NCBI RefSeq assembly: GCF_013623835.1 | Contig: NZ_JABKDE010000001.1 | Coordinates: 124,001-188,000 of the forward strand | Direction: 5' to 3' | Source of the DNA: Brevibacterium oceani | GTDB lineage: Bacteria; Actinomycetota; Actinomycetes; Actinomycetales; Brevibacteriaceae | Length of the DNA stretch: 64,000 bases | Part shown: piece by piece, positions 1 through 7,108 of the stretch | How the letters are laid out: each line of letters begins with the position of its first letter | How positions within the stretch are numbered: the stretch's first letter is position 1 | Translations under genes and position numbers: made by a program | Notes under the pieces: model-generated | What the model saw: only the letters and a program-made list of their open reading frames with translations | Told to the model about the DNA's origin: nothing | Databases searched by the model: none

Positions 1-1
1 G

Positions 2-283
2 TTCTCTGACGGACAGCGTCGCATCGACCGCGGCATCGGCTACGAGGAGATCCTCGCCGGCGTCGAGCTCCCCGCCGGCCCCGACGAGGTCGCCCGCGCG
101 ATCGACGAGATCCTCGCCGGGGCCTTCCGCGGCGACGTCGTCATCGCCCTGCTGCGCGCCGCCGCGTTCGTCGGCATCTGCGCCGAAGGCACCGACGACG
201 CGGACACGGGCACCCGACTGCGCCGACTCTCCCAGGACCTGACCGACGCCGCAGTCGCCCATCGCCGAGGCGGCCTCGACTGA
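2..283 (+). CDS. C-terminal part of an unrecognised protein (5' end outside window)
   Basis: An open frame enters from the left edge and ends at the TGA at 281-283, giving at least 93 residues. The composition is acidic and Ala/Gly-rich, as expected for a soluble protein, and third positions are strongly G/C like the neighbouring genes, which supports real coding. Near its end it carries the sequence GCCGAGGCGG, an oligomer that recurs through the window. I recognise no domain; residues about 11-50 look like alternating amphipathic helices. Without the N-terminus no function can be assigned. It lies upstream of a phosphate uptake pair, but a 348-bp gap with hairpins separates them, so they are probably not co-transcribed. 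Confidence 0.55.
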   Translation, partial: FSDGQRRIDRGIGYEEILAGVELPAGPDEVARAIDEILAGAFRGDVVIALLRAAAFVGICAEGTDDADTGTRLRRLSQDLTDAAVAHRRGGLD

Positions 284-462
284 CCGGTGACCCCCGGAAG
301 CAGTCTCGCCGAGGTGGCCCCGACCATCTCACACACGCTCGTTTCCGTCTCGCCGACCTCGGGATCGTATTCCTGCCCGGCCATCATCGGGACTGTGAGA
401 TTATCAACGCACGAAGGGCCGCCTCGGCGGTGGACTCATCAGTGTGAACGAGTATCGTAGGG

Positions 463-480
463 GGTGGCCTTCGGGCCACC
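463..480 (+). terminator. GC-rich hairpin with TTCG tetraloop
   Basis: A perfect 7-bp stem (GGTGGCC/GGCCACC) closes a TTCG tetraloop, an unusually stable fold. It follows the partial gene by about 180 bp. No T-run follows, so a terminator role is only possible; it could also be part of the structured element that begins at its 3' side. Confidence 0.4.
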
Positions 481-567
481 GGACGCTGGATCGCTGAAGC
501 CCCGGGCTCCAAATTCAGCCGCTTCGAGCGGCCTTCCGCCGAGAGGCGCTCTCGGTCCAGCGTTCGG
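479..567 (+). ncRNA. Candidate structured RNA or palindromic element, cloverleaf-like
   Basis: A 12-bp closing stem (479-490 with 556-567, one G-T pair) encloses three hairpins in a row: 493-498/514-519 (GCTGAA/TTCAGC), about 519-522/528-531 (CCGC, loop TTCGA, GCGG) and 539-545/549-555 (CCGAGAG/CTCTCGG). Two bases separate the closing stem from the first arm, and the last arm abuts its 3' strand, so the drawing resembles a tRNA cloverleaf. It is not a tRNA: the closing stem is too long and there is no T-loop or anticodon arm. It lies 65 bp upstream of the PhoU-like gene and could be a leader structure or a mobile palindrome. The rest of 284-631 holds no gene that I can support. Confidence 0.4.
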
Positions 568-631
568 CACATATCATTGAGGCATCATGCACATTCGTCC
601 GGCGCGACCGGGCCCCGGGCAGGAGGAGCGC

Positions 632-1252
632 ATGCGGCTCAAGCGAGTACCGCAGGACACTGTCTTTTATGAGCGGCTGTCCGATCTCGTCTCTCAGATG
701 AGGCAATGCAATCTGGTGCTCGCCGAACTCTCCGGCATCGATGTCGGCACCCGCCGTGACGTCGCCGACCGCCTCCGCGAGATCGGGGACAAGGCCGACG
801 AAGACATGGGCGCGATGCTGCGGGCACTGCGGGAGAACTACATCACCCCCTTCGACCGCAACGACCTGTACCTGCTCAGCCATCACATGCGCGACATCTG
901 CCACCGCCTGCACGGGGTCGGCTTCGTCCTCGCCTCCGAGGCGTTCGATCCTCTGCCCTCCGGTGTCCCGGAGACCCTCGCGGTGCTGTCGAACCAGACC
1001 GACCACACCTCCCGCCTGATCAGTCGGCTGCCGGGCAAGCTCGACCAGTGGGACTATGTCGATGCGATCAATCGGCTGACGTACCAGGTCGAGACCCTGC
1101 AGTGGCGAATGTCGGATGCGGTGCCGAACTCCAAACGAGGGCTGACCTACATGGCCGCGGTCTCCCAGCTCGGGCAGGCGTTCGTCCGGGCCGCCCACGG
1201 ATTCACCGAGCTCGGCAAGGTCGTCGCCGCCATCGCGATCAAGGAGTCGTAG
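632..1252 (+). CDS. PhoU-like protein of the DUF47 family
   Basis: This 206-residue helical protein resembles the DUF47/TIGR00153 PhoU-like proteins that accompany PiT phosphate permeases and are thought to gate or regulate them at the inner face of the membrane. There is no signal peptide or membrane segment, and the length fits the family. I chose the ATG at 632 over an in-frame ATG at 587 because GGAGG stands 5-7 bases upstream of 632 and the family homology begins there. The gene ends only 3 bp before the PiT permease, whose ribosome binding site (AAGGAG) lies inside this gene's end, so the two are translationally linked. Paralogue of the true phoU at 57.4 kb. Confidence 0.85.
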   Translation: MRLKRVPQDTVFYERLSDLVSQMRQCNLVLAELSGIDVGTRRDVADRLREIGDKADEDMGAMLRALRENYITPFDRNDLYLLSHHMRDICHRLHGVGFVLASEAFDPLPSGVPETLAVLSNQTDHTSRLISRLPGKLDQWDYVDAINRLTYQVETLQWRMSDAVPNSKRGLTYMAAVSQLGQAFVRAAHGFTELGKVVAAIAIKES

Positions 1253-1255
1253 TCC

Positions 1256-2266
1256 GTGGAGGTGCTGTTGGCCGGTGTCATCATCGCCGCGGTGATCTTC
1301 GCCGGCTCGAACGGCTTCCACGACGCTGCTCTGACCATCGGCAACGCCGTTGTCGGGCGTGCACTCAAACCGGGCTGGGCGCTCAGCCTGGCCGTGGTCT
1401 TCAACTTCATCGGGGCGCTGCTCGGCGAAGGCATCGCCCTCGTCGTGGCCAACCAGATCGTCTTGTTCACCGGCTCGGACTCCCTCATCCTCACCTGTCT
1501 GCTCATCGCCTTCGTCGCAGCGACGATCTGGAGTCTGTTCACCTATTTCCTCGCGCTTCCGGTGTCTTCGACGCACTGTCTGATCGGCGGTCTGCTCGGC
1601 GCCGGCGTGGTCTTCGGGTTCTCGGTCAACGGTGCCGAGGCGATGAACTCCGTGGTGTGGCCGCTGCTGCTCTCACCTATTCTCGGATTCGCTCTGGCCT
1701 GGGCGCTGACGCTGCTGGTGTCGAAGCTGCTGGCCTCGACACCAGCGAAACCGATGTTCAGAGGTGCTCGCATGGTCGACTCCGTGCTCACGGCCTCGCT
1801 GTCACTCGTCCACGGCGTCCAGGATGCACAGAAGGTCGCGGCCCTGGTCATGGTGGCCATCCTCGCGGCCGATTCCACCGCGCAGGATGGTCTCTCGGTC
1901 GTCGACATCTCATGGCCGGTGCGCATCCTCATCGCCGCCGCGCTGGCAGTGGGCACCGGGCTGAGCGGTTGGCGAGTGGTGCGGACCCTGTCGGTGCGGA
2001 TGGTCCGACTCGACCCGCTCAAATCGGCCGTGGCCGACGGGGCCGCCTCGGTGCTCATGTACATTGCGGCCCTGGTCATGCGCGTGCCGGTGTCGCTGAC
2101 CTTCGTGCTCGGGTCGTCGATCCTCGGCACCCAGTACGCGGGCCGGAAGGGCCACGCTCGGGCCCGCTACTTCGTGCCGATGTTCGGTGTGTGGCTGCTG
2201 ACGATCCCGGCCGCGGCGCTGTTGGCCGTGATGATCGGCGGGATCGTCAGGGTCACGATCATGTGA
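1256..2266 (+). CDS. PiT family inorganic phosphate permease
   Basis: An integral membrane protein of 336 residues with about ten hydrophobic segments. The signature NGFHDAA near residue 20 is the first PiT repeat motif (usually NGxHDxAN), and a second, weaker copy (LSLVHGVQDAQK) lies in the middle, as expected for a protein built from two inverted repeats. PiT proteins carry metal-phosphate with protons at low affinity and work when phosphate is plentiful, complementing the Pst importer at 5-9 kb. The start is GTG with AAGGAG 10 bases upstream inside the preceding PhoU-like gene. Only 336 residues long, it belongs to the short PiT class. Confidence 0.9.
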   Translation: MEVLLAGVIIAAVIFAGSNGFHDAALTIGNAVVGRALKPGWALSLAVVFNFIGALLGEGIALVVANQIVLFTGSDSLILTCLLIAFVAATIWSLFTYFLALPVSSTHCLIGGLLGAGVVFGFSVNGAEAMNSVVWPLLLSPILGFALAWALTLLVSKLLASTPAKPMFRGARMVDSVLTASLSLVHGVQDAQKVAALVMVAILAADSTAQDGLSVVDISWPVRILIAAALAVGTGLSGWRVVRTLSVRMVRLDPLKSAVADGAASVLMYIAALVMRVPVSLTFVLGSSILGTQYAGRKGHARARYFVPMFGVWLLTIPAAALLAVMIGGIVRVTIM

Positions 2267-2286
2267 CTGCTGTTTGTGTCTGCCGC

Positions 2287-2319
2287 CCGAGACAACGGCG
2301 CCGCGCCGAGACAACGGCG
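2287..2319. repeat. Two-unit, 19-bp-period repeat
   Basis: CCGAGACAACGGCG occurs at 2287-2300 and again at 2306-2319, a 19-bp period. Related units with the same period occur at 3496-3530 and, inverted, at 3545-3576. It lies just after the PiT gene. Confidence 0.6.
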
Positions 2320-2327
2320 CACACCCT

Positions 2328-2361
2328 CTGTGTCAGGCTGTAGTGAGACAGCCTGACACAG
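2328..2361. repeat. Perfect 14-bp inverted repeat upstream of a transposase remnant
   Basis: CTGTGTCAGGCTGT (2328-2341) is the exact reverse complement of 2348-2361, with a 6-base loop. No T-run follows. It sits 24 bp upstream of the transposase remnant, so it may be the promoter or end region of the lost insertion sequence, or serve as terminator for the PiT operon. Confidence 0.6.
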
Positions 2362-2384
2362 CAGGTGGGGAATAGGTGAAAGTC

Positions 2385-2465
2385 ATGGCCAAGCAACACC
2401 GCCCACGTTTAACCATCAATGAGAAACTCGCTTTCCTCGACGAATACGAACGCGTTCCGCACGGG
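2385..2465 (+). pseudogene. Transposase N-terminal remnant (IS3-type OrfA-like)
   Basis: From the ATG at 2385 the frame reads MAKQHRPRLTINEKLAFLDE and continues to about VPHG. This is the start of the helix-turn-helix transposase subunits that usually read RPR(L/Y)T..EKL..L.EYE..PHG, followed by KGALLRREG. Here the similarity stops after about 27 codons and the frame runs into unrelated GC-rich sequence ending at 2597. A usable ribosome binding site (AATAGGTG) is retained. The segment is less GC-rich than its surroundings, as expected for acquired DNA. I read it as the 5' stump of a decayed insertion sequence; no 3' portion was seen nearby. Confidence 0.5.
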
Positions 2466-2585
2466 CTCGTACCGATGGCCGGGCCGCCACTGCGCGGGGC
2501 CGGCCCCAGTGCGGTGCCGGCCCTGGCGGACCCAGCCCCAGCGCGGTGCCAGCCTCGGGCACGGCACGGGTTCGGCCTCGGGGTA

Positions 2586-3068
2586 TCAGCCTCGTGACTT
2601 GCGGCCGAAGACGAACCCCGTCGTGATCATCGCGGCTGCGAGGACGAAGTGCAGCCAGTTGTCGGCGGTGTTGAGCGGGACGAAGTTGCCCATCGACTCC
2701 ATCGGCACGACGAGTCCATAGATCCACAGCACCGCGTAGACGATGCCGCCGACGATGAGGTAGCTCTTCGCCAGCCCGCGTGAGCGCAGGCCCAGCAGGC
2801 CGACGATACCGAAGAGCAGGTGGACGACGTTGTGGAGCACGGAGACCTGGAAGATGCCCAGCAGAGCCGCCTCCGAATGGTGCCCGGCGAACATGATGGT
2901 CCCGAGATTTGCGGTGATCCCCGGAATGAAGCCGAGGATGCCGACAAGCAGGAACACGGCGCCGAAGATGCCGGCGACGACCTGCACTGGGGTGCGCCCT
3001 CCTTGCCTGAGGGTGGCGGTGCGCGATGACTGGGAGTCGGACGGTGAAGCGGAACGCGGCGTGGTCAT
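2586..3068 (-). CDS. DUF4383 domain membrane protein
   Basis: A 160-residue protein with four hydrophobic segments and the run TANLGTIMFAG...VLHNVVHLLFGIVGL typical of DUF4383. This actinobacterial family of small four-helix membrane proteins has no established function. I start it at the ATG at 3068, which has GAAAGGACC just upstream; the frame is open for another 165 codons but that extension is not family-like. The gene begins 18 bp from a divergently read small membrane protein, so they share a promoter region. Confidence 0.85.
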   Translation of the reverse strand: MTTPRSASPSDSQSSRTATLRQGGRTPVQVVAGIFGAVFLLVGILGFIPGITANLGTIMFAGHHSEAALLGIFQVSVLHNVVHLLFGIVGLLGLRSRGLAKSYLIVGGIVYAVLWIYGLVVPMESMGNFVPLNTADNWLHFVLAAAMITTGFVFGRKSRG

Positions 3069-3086
3069 GACGGTCCTTTCGACGGA

Positions 3087-3452
3087 ATGGTCATTGTCAC
3101 CGGTGATTCGGAGCCCTCCCGACCGCGGATGGATGTCGTAACGAGGAATTCTCCGCAGCGGGCACCACCCCTGACCTGCCGCGAGCGCCTGCCGGCATGG
3201 CTGGGTCCCTTGGGCGGCAGGCGCCTGCCGATCACGCTGGCGACGATCCCCGCGACGATCGTGCCCCTGGCACTCTTCACCGGCGGCATCGGCCTGATGC
3301 GCACCGTCTTCGCCGGGCCGGCCGAGGTCTTCGCCGACAGCTGGTGGGCGACGATCGGTCCGACGCTGCTGTTCCCGGTCTGGGCCGTGGCCCTCGGCTG
3401 GGCAACCTTCGCCTACCCGCAACGCCGCCAGGCGGCCGAGTCCCGCGGCTGA
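3087..3452 (+). CDS. Small membrane protein of unknown function
   Basis: A frame of up to 121 residues with two clear hydrophobic segments (roughly residues 48-67 and 88-108) separated by an aromatic loop (FADSWWATIGP) and ending in a basic tail. The start could be 3087 or the ATG at 3129; neither has a strong ribosome binding site, and the first 30 residues look non-conserved. I recognise no family. It is read divergently from the DUF4383 gene and convergently to the DHFR-like gene, with an inverted repeat cluster after its stop. Confidence 0.55.
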   Translation: MVIVTGDSEPSRPRMDVVTRNSPQRAPPLTCRERLPAWLGPLGGRRLPITLATIPATIVPLALFTGGIGLMRTVFAGPAEVFADSWWATIGPTLLFPVWAVALGWATFAYPQRRQAAESRG

Positions 3453-3495
3453 GGACGCCGAGGCTCCCGAAGCGACCTCATCGCCGCAGGTCGGA

Positions 3496-3576
3496 GGCTG
3501 AGCACCGAGACAGCGGCTGAGCGCCGAGACCACTGTGCACACAGCGTTGCCTCGGCGTTCCACCGTTGCCTCGGCG
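3496..3576. repeat. Inverted cluster of 19-bp-period repeats between convergent genes
   Basis: GGCTGAGCRCCGAGAC occurs at 3496-3511 and 3515-3530; CGTTGCCTCGGCG occurs at 3545-3557 and 3564-3576, both pairs with a 19-bp period. The two pairs point towards each other, so CGCCGAG near 3522 can pair with CTCGGCG near 3551. The position between two converging genes suits a bidirectional terminator. The same unit occurs at 2287-2319. Confidence 0.6.
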
Positions 3577-3584
3577 CGATTACG

Positions 3585-4145
3585 TCATGTGCGCCGGGGG
3601 CCGTACGTGGTGAGCAGGTTGCCTTTGCTCGTCCGCTGCACATCGCGCAGCTCCAGCCGAGTCGTCGCTCCGCCTTCGAAGAGTGAACGTCCGCTGCCCG
3701 CAACGACGGGATGGATCGCCAGAGTCAGCTCATCGACGAGCCCCGCCTCGACGAGCTGACGGACCACCGACATGGAACCTTCCACGGCGATCTTCCCACC
3801 GTCGGCCGCCTTGAGACCACGCACGAACTCGACGAGGTCACCGTCGATGAGGCTCGAATTCTCCCACCTGAGATCTTCGGACCGCAGAGTCGTCGAAGCG
3901 ATGTGCTTGGGCGTCGCGTTGATGAAGTCGGCGAACGGCGAGTCTTCGCCCTCGGTGTGACTCGGCCAGTAGTTCTCCCACTCCTGATAGGTGACCCGGC
4001 CGAGGAGGCAGTCATCGACTCCTCCGATGGCTGTGGTCATCCATTCGCCCATCTCTTGGTCGAAGGAATCGAATTGGAAGTTGAACGGGTCCGATGCGAC
4101 GCCGTCGAGTGACTGGAACAGGGCGGCGATGACTGTGCGGCTCAT
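3585..4145 (-). CDS. Dihydrofolate reductase family protein (RibD C-terminal-like)
   Basis: A 186-residue protein starting MSRTVIAALFQSLDGV, with the pattern of RibD C-terminal/DHFR-like reductases: an N-terminal strand then SLDG, a middle TYQEWENYWP, the GGKIAVEGSMSVVRQLVEAGL helix region that binds NADPH, and a C-terminal FEGG. True folate reductases differ, so the substrate is unknown; paralogues reduce various pterin- or flavin-like compounds. The start at 4145 has GAGGAG seven bases upstream. It is divergent from an HxlR-type regulator across a region holding an inverted repeat, so that regulator probably controls it. Confidence 0.85.
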   Translation of the reverse strand: MSRTVIAALFQSLDGVASDPFNFQFDSFDQEMGEWMTTAIGGVDDCLLGRVTYQEWENYWPSHTEGEDSPFADFINATPKHIASTTLRSEDLRWENSSLIDGDLVEFVRGLKAADGGKIAVEGSMSVVRQLVEAGLVDELTLAIHPVVAGSGRSLFEGGATTRLELRDVQRTSKGNLLTTYGPRRT

Positions 4146-4208
4146 GATGTACTCCTCGTTGAGTGTGTGTGGCTCAGTGCAGTGATGCTCGAACAGCAAT
4201 TCTTGAAT

Positions 4209-4244
4209 GGTTCATAAACTGAACTACTATTTCAATAATGAACC
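4209..4244. promoter_or_regulatory. Inverted repeat operator candidate between DHFR-like and HxlR-type genes
   Basis: GGTTCAT (4209-4215) and ATGAACC (4238-4244) are perfect arms; an inner pair TGAA/TTCA (4220-4223, 4231-4234) is centred on nearly the same point. The stretch is AT-rich against a GC-rich background, sits 22 bp before the regulator start, and is where a dimeric winged-helix repressor would bind. Confidence 0.5.
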
Positions 4245-4265
4245 GATGTGGTTACACTGTCAATC

Positions 4266-4904
4266 ATGAAATCGTATGGACAGTACTGCGGCCTCGCTCG
4301 GGCAGCCGAGGTGCTGGGGGAGAGGTGGTCGCTCATCATCCTCCGTGACCTCCTCATCGGGCCGAAACGCTTCAACGAGCTGCGTCAGGGCATCCCCGGA
4401 ATCCCGTCGAACCTCTTGACCACCCGGCTGCGAGAACTCGAATCCAGCGAGATCGTCGAACGCAGCCTCGAAGGGCGCCACGTCGTCTACCGGCTCAGCG
4501 ACTACGGCAATGACCTCGGGCCGGTGCTCATCGGACTCGGACGATGGGGCTCTCGCCGCCTCGGTGCCCCGCGAGAGGGAGAGGCGCCGACGAACAGCTC
4601 CCTGGCCGCCGCACTGATGACGTCCCGCACGGGGGACGCAGTCGAGCCATTCACCGTCGAGGTGACCGCGGGCCCGGCCATCGCGCACGCCGCCGTGTCC
4701 GCGACCGGTGTCGACCTGGCCGAAGGCGCCGATCCGCACGCGCAGCTCTTCGTCGGCGGATCCGGACTGTGGGATCTCCTCGCCGATGGCGATGCACAGG
4801 CGGCGCTTGCGGCCGGAACCGTGACAGTGGGCGGCGACCAGCGCCTGCTGGCCGAGTTCGTTCGGGCCTTCCGCGCCCCGCTCGACGAGGCAGTCGGCAG
4901 CTAG
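4266..4904 (+). CDS. HxlR-type winged-helix regulator with C-terminal SCP2-like domain
   Basis: Residues 1-95 are an HxlR-type DNA-binding domain: YCGLARAAEVLGERWSLIIL followed by RDLLIGPKRFNELR and LLTTRLRELE, the classic pattern of one-component winged-helix repressors. A C-terminal half of about 110 residues (ending in QRLLAEFVRAF) resembles the SCP2-like domain attached to some regulators of this class, probably a ligand pocket. I start at the ATG at 4266; a GTG at 4248 is possible. It is divergent from the DHFR-like enzyme with a palindrome between them, so it probably controls that gene and itself. The inducer is unknown. Confidence 0.8.
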   Translation: MKSYGQYCGLARAAEVLGERWSLIILRDLLIGPKRFNELRQGIPGIPSNLLTTRLRELESSEIVERSLEGRHVVYRLSDYGNDLGPVLIGLGRWGSRRLGAPREGEAPTNSSLAAALMTSRTGDAVEPFTVEVTAGPAIAHAAVSATGVDLAEGADPHAQLFVGGSGLWDLLADGDAQAALAAGTVTVGGDQRLLAEFVRAFRAPLDEAVGS

Positions 4905-4955
4905 CCGGCAGGGTGCGCCCGCCGGCAGAGTGAGCCGGACGCGGCGAAAAACAGA

Positions 4956-5015
4956 ATTGTTTGGTCGATCCACCGTGTTTCTGACGAGCAGAACGCGCCG
5001 GATCGACCAAACACT
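4956..5015. repeat. 60-bp palindromic element, copy 1 (intergenic)
   Basis: A 20-bp left arm (ATTGTTTGGTCGATCCACCG), a 20-bp spacer and a 20-bp right arm that is its approximate reverse complement (17 of 20). A second copy with the same 20-20-20 build lies at 62651-62710 inside ispD. It lies downstream of the converging HxlR-type gene and pstB. This is a REP-like dispersed palindrome. Confidence 0.75.
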
Positions 5016-5037
5016 GACGTGTTGCCAGTGCATTCGG

Positions 5038-5118
5038 CCCGAAACGACGAACCGTGCACCCAAAAGACTGACCGTGTGCCCAAAAGACTGACCGGACGCC
5101 CGCAACGACGAGCCGTCG
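5038..5118. repeat. Four-unit degenerate 20-bp tandem repeat downstream of pstB
   Basis: Four units of 20-21 bp, each beginning CCC: units two and three share CCCAAAAGACTGACCG, while the outer units read CCCGAAACGACGAACCG and CCCGCAACGACGAGCCG. The array starts 22 bp after the palindromic element and ends 16 bp before the pstB stop codon. No coding sense was found. Confidence 0.65.
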
Positions 5119-5134
5119 CGGCCGCGGCCTCACA

Positions 5135-5914
5135 TCACCCGAAGCGGCCGGAGATGTAGTTCTCGGTCTCTTCCTTGTCCGGGTTGGAGAAGATCGACGA
5201 AGTCTCGTTGAACTCGATGAGCTTGCCCGGCTTGCCGGTGCCGGCGATGTTGAAGAACGCGGTCTTGTCGGACACGCGTGCGGCCTGCTGCATGTTGTGC
5301 GTGACGATGACGACCGTGTACTTGTCCTTGAGGTCGTTGATGAGGTCCTCGATCGCCAGCGTCGAGATCGGATCGAGGGCCGAGCACGGTTCGTCCATGA
5401 GCAGGACCTCGGGTTCGACGGCGATTGCGCGGGCGATGCACAGTCGCTGCTGCTGACCGCCGGAGAGTCCGGAGCCGGGCAGGTTGAGGCGGTCCTTGAC
5501 CTCGTTCCAGAGGTTCGCTCCGCGCAGGGCACGCTCGGTGAGGTCGTCGGCTTCGGACTTCGACAGGCGCCTGTTGTTCAGGCGCACCCCGGCGAGCACG
5601 TTCTCCTTGATGCTCATGGTCGGAAACGGGTTCGCACGCTGGAAGACCATGCCGACCTCGCGGCGGACGTTGACGGGGTCGACGCCGGCGCCGTAGATGT
5701 TGTTGCCGTCCATGAGGACCTCGCCGGAGACGCTGGCTCCCGGGATGACTTCGTGCATGCGGTTGAGCGTGCGCAGCACGGTGGACTTGCCGCAGCCGGA
5801 GGGGCCGATGAAGGCGGTCACGGAGCGGGGTTTGATCTGCATCTGCACACCGTCGACGGCGCGGAAGTCGCCGTAGAAGATGTCGAGATCCTTGATGTCG
5901 ATCTGCTTGGACAT
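5135..5914 (-). CDS. pstB: Phosphate ABC transporter ATP-binding protein PstB
   Basis: The ATPase of the high-affinity phosphate importer, 259 residues, the usual PstB length. Walker A is GPSGCGKST at residues 37-45, the signature LSGGQ is at 150-154, Walker B LLMDEP at 171-176 and the switch histidine at 206. The run [16 protein letters not shown] is specific to PstB. It works as a dimer on the cytoplasmic face of PstC-PstA. It is the last gene of the minus-strand order pstS-pstC-pstA-pstB, 52 bp after pstA. phoU, often next in line, is instead at 57.4 kb beside senX3-regX3. Confidence 0.97.
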   Translation of the reverse strand: MSKQIDIKDLDIFYGDFRAVDGVQMQIKPRSVTAFIGPSGCGKSTVLRTLNRMHEVIPGASVSGEVLMDGNNIYGAGVDPVNVRREVGMVFQRANPFPTMSIKENVLAGVRLNNRRLSKSEADDLTERALRGANLWNEVKDRLNLPGSGLSGGQQQRLCIARAIAVEPEVLLMDEPCSALDPISTLAIEDLINDLKDKYTVVIVTHNMQQAARVSDKTAFFNIAGTGKPGKLIEFNETSSIFSNPDKEETENYISGRFG

Positions 5915-5966
5915 TGTGTTTCCTATCCGTGGATATTGATGAGTCTAGAGAATCGAAAGCTGCCCA

Positions 5967-7103
5967 TCAGCGTCCGGCCTTCGGGGCGAGGACCTTCGCG
6001 ATGATGCGGGCGAGCAGGTTGAGGACCATGACCAGCACGACGAGCACCAGGGCGGCGGCCCAGGCGCGCTCGGAGCTGGCCAGAGCGGCTGCGCCGGGGG
6101 AGACCGGGCGCAGCTGCGAGTCGTAGATGAAGGTCGGCAGCGTCGACATCCAGCCGGAGAACAGGTTCCAGTTCAGCGTCTTCGCGAAGCCGGCGGTGAC
6201 CATGATCGGAGCGGTCTCGCCGATGACGCGTGCGATGGCGATGGTGACGCCCGAGAGGATCCCCGACACCGAGGTGGGCAGCACGATCTTCACGATCGTC
6301 TTCCACTTCGGCACGCCCAGGGCGTAGGAGGCCTCCCGCAGATCCATCGGCACCAGACGGAGGATCTCCTCCGTGTTGCGCACGACGATCGGGATCATCA
6401 GCACCGACAGGGCCACGGCCGCGGTGAAGCCGGTCTTCGCGATTCCCGCCGAGGCCGGCATGATGAGGTTCGCGACCGTCGAGAACAGCGCGAAGGCGAA
6501 GAGACCGGCGACGATCGAGGGGATGCCGGTCATCACGTCGACGAGGAAGGTGATGGCCTTCCCCAGACGGTTCTTGTTCGCGTACTCGACGAGGTAGATG
6601 GCGGTGAGGACGCCGACCGGGATCGAGATGATGCATGCTGCCACGGTGATGAGTACGGTGCCGACGATCGCATGGTAGAAGCCGCCGGCCAGGGTGGCCT
6701 CGCCGGCGACATACTGCTGATCGAGCACGCCCTTCATGCCGAGCATGGTCCGGGTCAGCAGGTCGCCGCTGATCGCGGCCCCGCCCTTGGATACGGTCAG
6801 CCACAGGAGCGAGACGAGGGGAACGCACGCGAGGATGAACGTCGACGTGACGATCGTGGTCGCGACCCGGTCGACGGCCTTGCGGCGGCCTTCGTAGGAG
6901 GCGGAGAGCACGAACACGGCGATGAGGTTGATGAGGCCGGCGAGGACGGCGGCGACGGGGATGTTGAAGCCGCCGAAGGCGATGAAGCTGATGACGATCG
7001 CCGCGATGATCGAGGCTGCTGCGACGACCCACGGGGTCGCTTTGGGCAGCTGTTTCGAGGTCAGCTTCGCGGGCTTGGAGACGACGGTATCTGCAGTGGT
7101 CAT
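5967..7103 (-). CDS. pstA: Phosphate ABC transporter permease PstA
   Basis: A 378-residue permease. The last 290 residues carry the binding-protein-dependent transport inner membrane domain; the stretch LRLVPMDLREASYALGVPKWKTI holds the EAA loop (EASYALG) that contacts PstB. The N-terminal 80 residues add extra hydrophobic segments beyond the usual length of about 290, as in many actinobacterial PstA proteins. The start ATG at 7103 lies 5 bp after the pstC stop with GAGAAG upstream, so translation is coupled to pstC. Confidence 0.95.
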   Translation of the reverse strand: MTTADTVVSKPAKLTSKQLPKATPWVVAAASIIAAIVISFIAFGGFNIPVAAVLAGLINLIAVFVLSASYEGRRKAVDRVATTIVTSTFILACVPLVSLLWLTVSKGGAAISGDLLTRTMLGMKGVLDQQYVAGEATLAGGFYHAIVGTVLITVAACIISIPVGVLTAIYLVEYANKNRLGKAITFLVDVMTGIPSIVAGLFAFALFSTVANLIMPASAGIAKTGFTAAVALSVLMIPIVVRNTEEILRLVPMDLREASYALGVPKWKTIVKIVLPTSVSGILSGVTIAIARVIGETAPIMVTAGFAKTLNWNLFSGWMSTLPTFIYDSQLRPVSPGAAALASSERAWAAALVLVVLVMVLNLLARIIAKVLAPKAGR

Positions 7104-7108
7104 TCTTC

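Noticed and set aside
430..445. Hammerhead ribozyme core (CTGATGAG on the minus strand)
   Set aside because: Only this octamer matches; the paired GAAA segment and flanking helices are missing.
479..567. A tRNA gene
   Set aside because: The cloverleaf-like drawing lacks a 7-bp acceptor, T-loop consensus and anticodon arm, on either strand.
384..572. A 62-codon minus-strand gene upstream of the PhoU-like gene
   Set aside because: No ribosome binding site, no recognisable similarity, and it covers the structured element.
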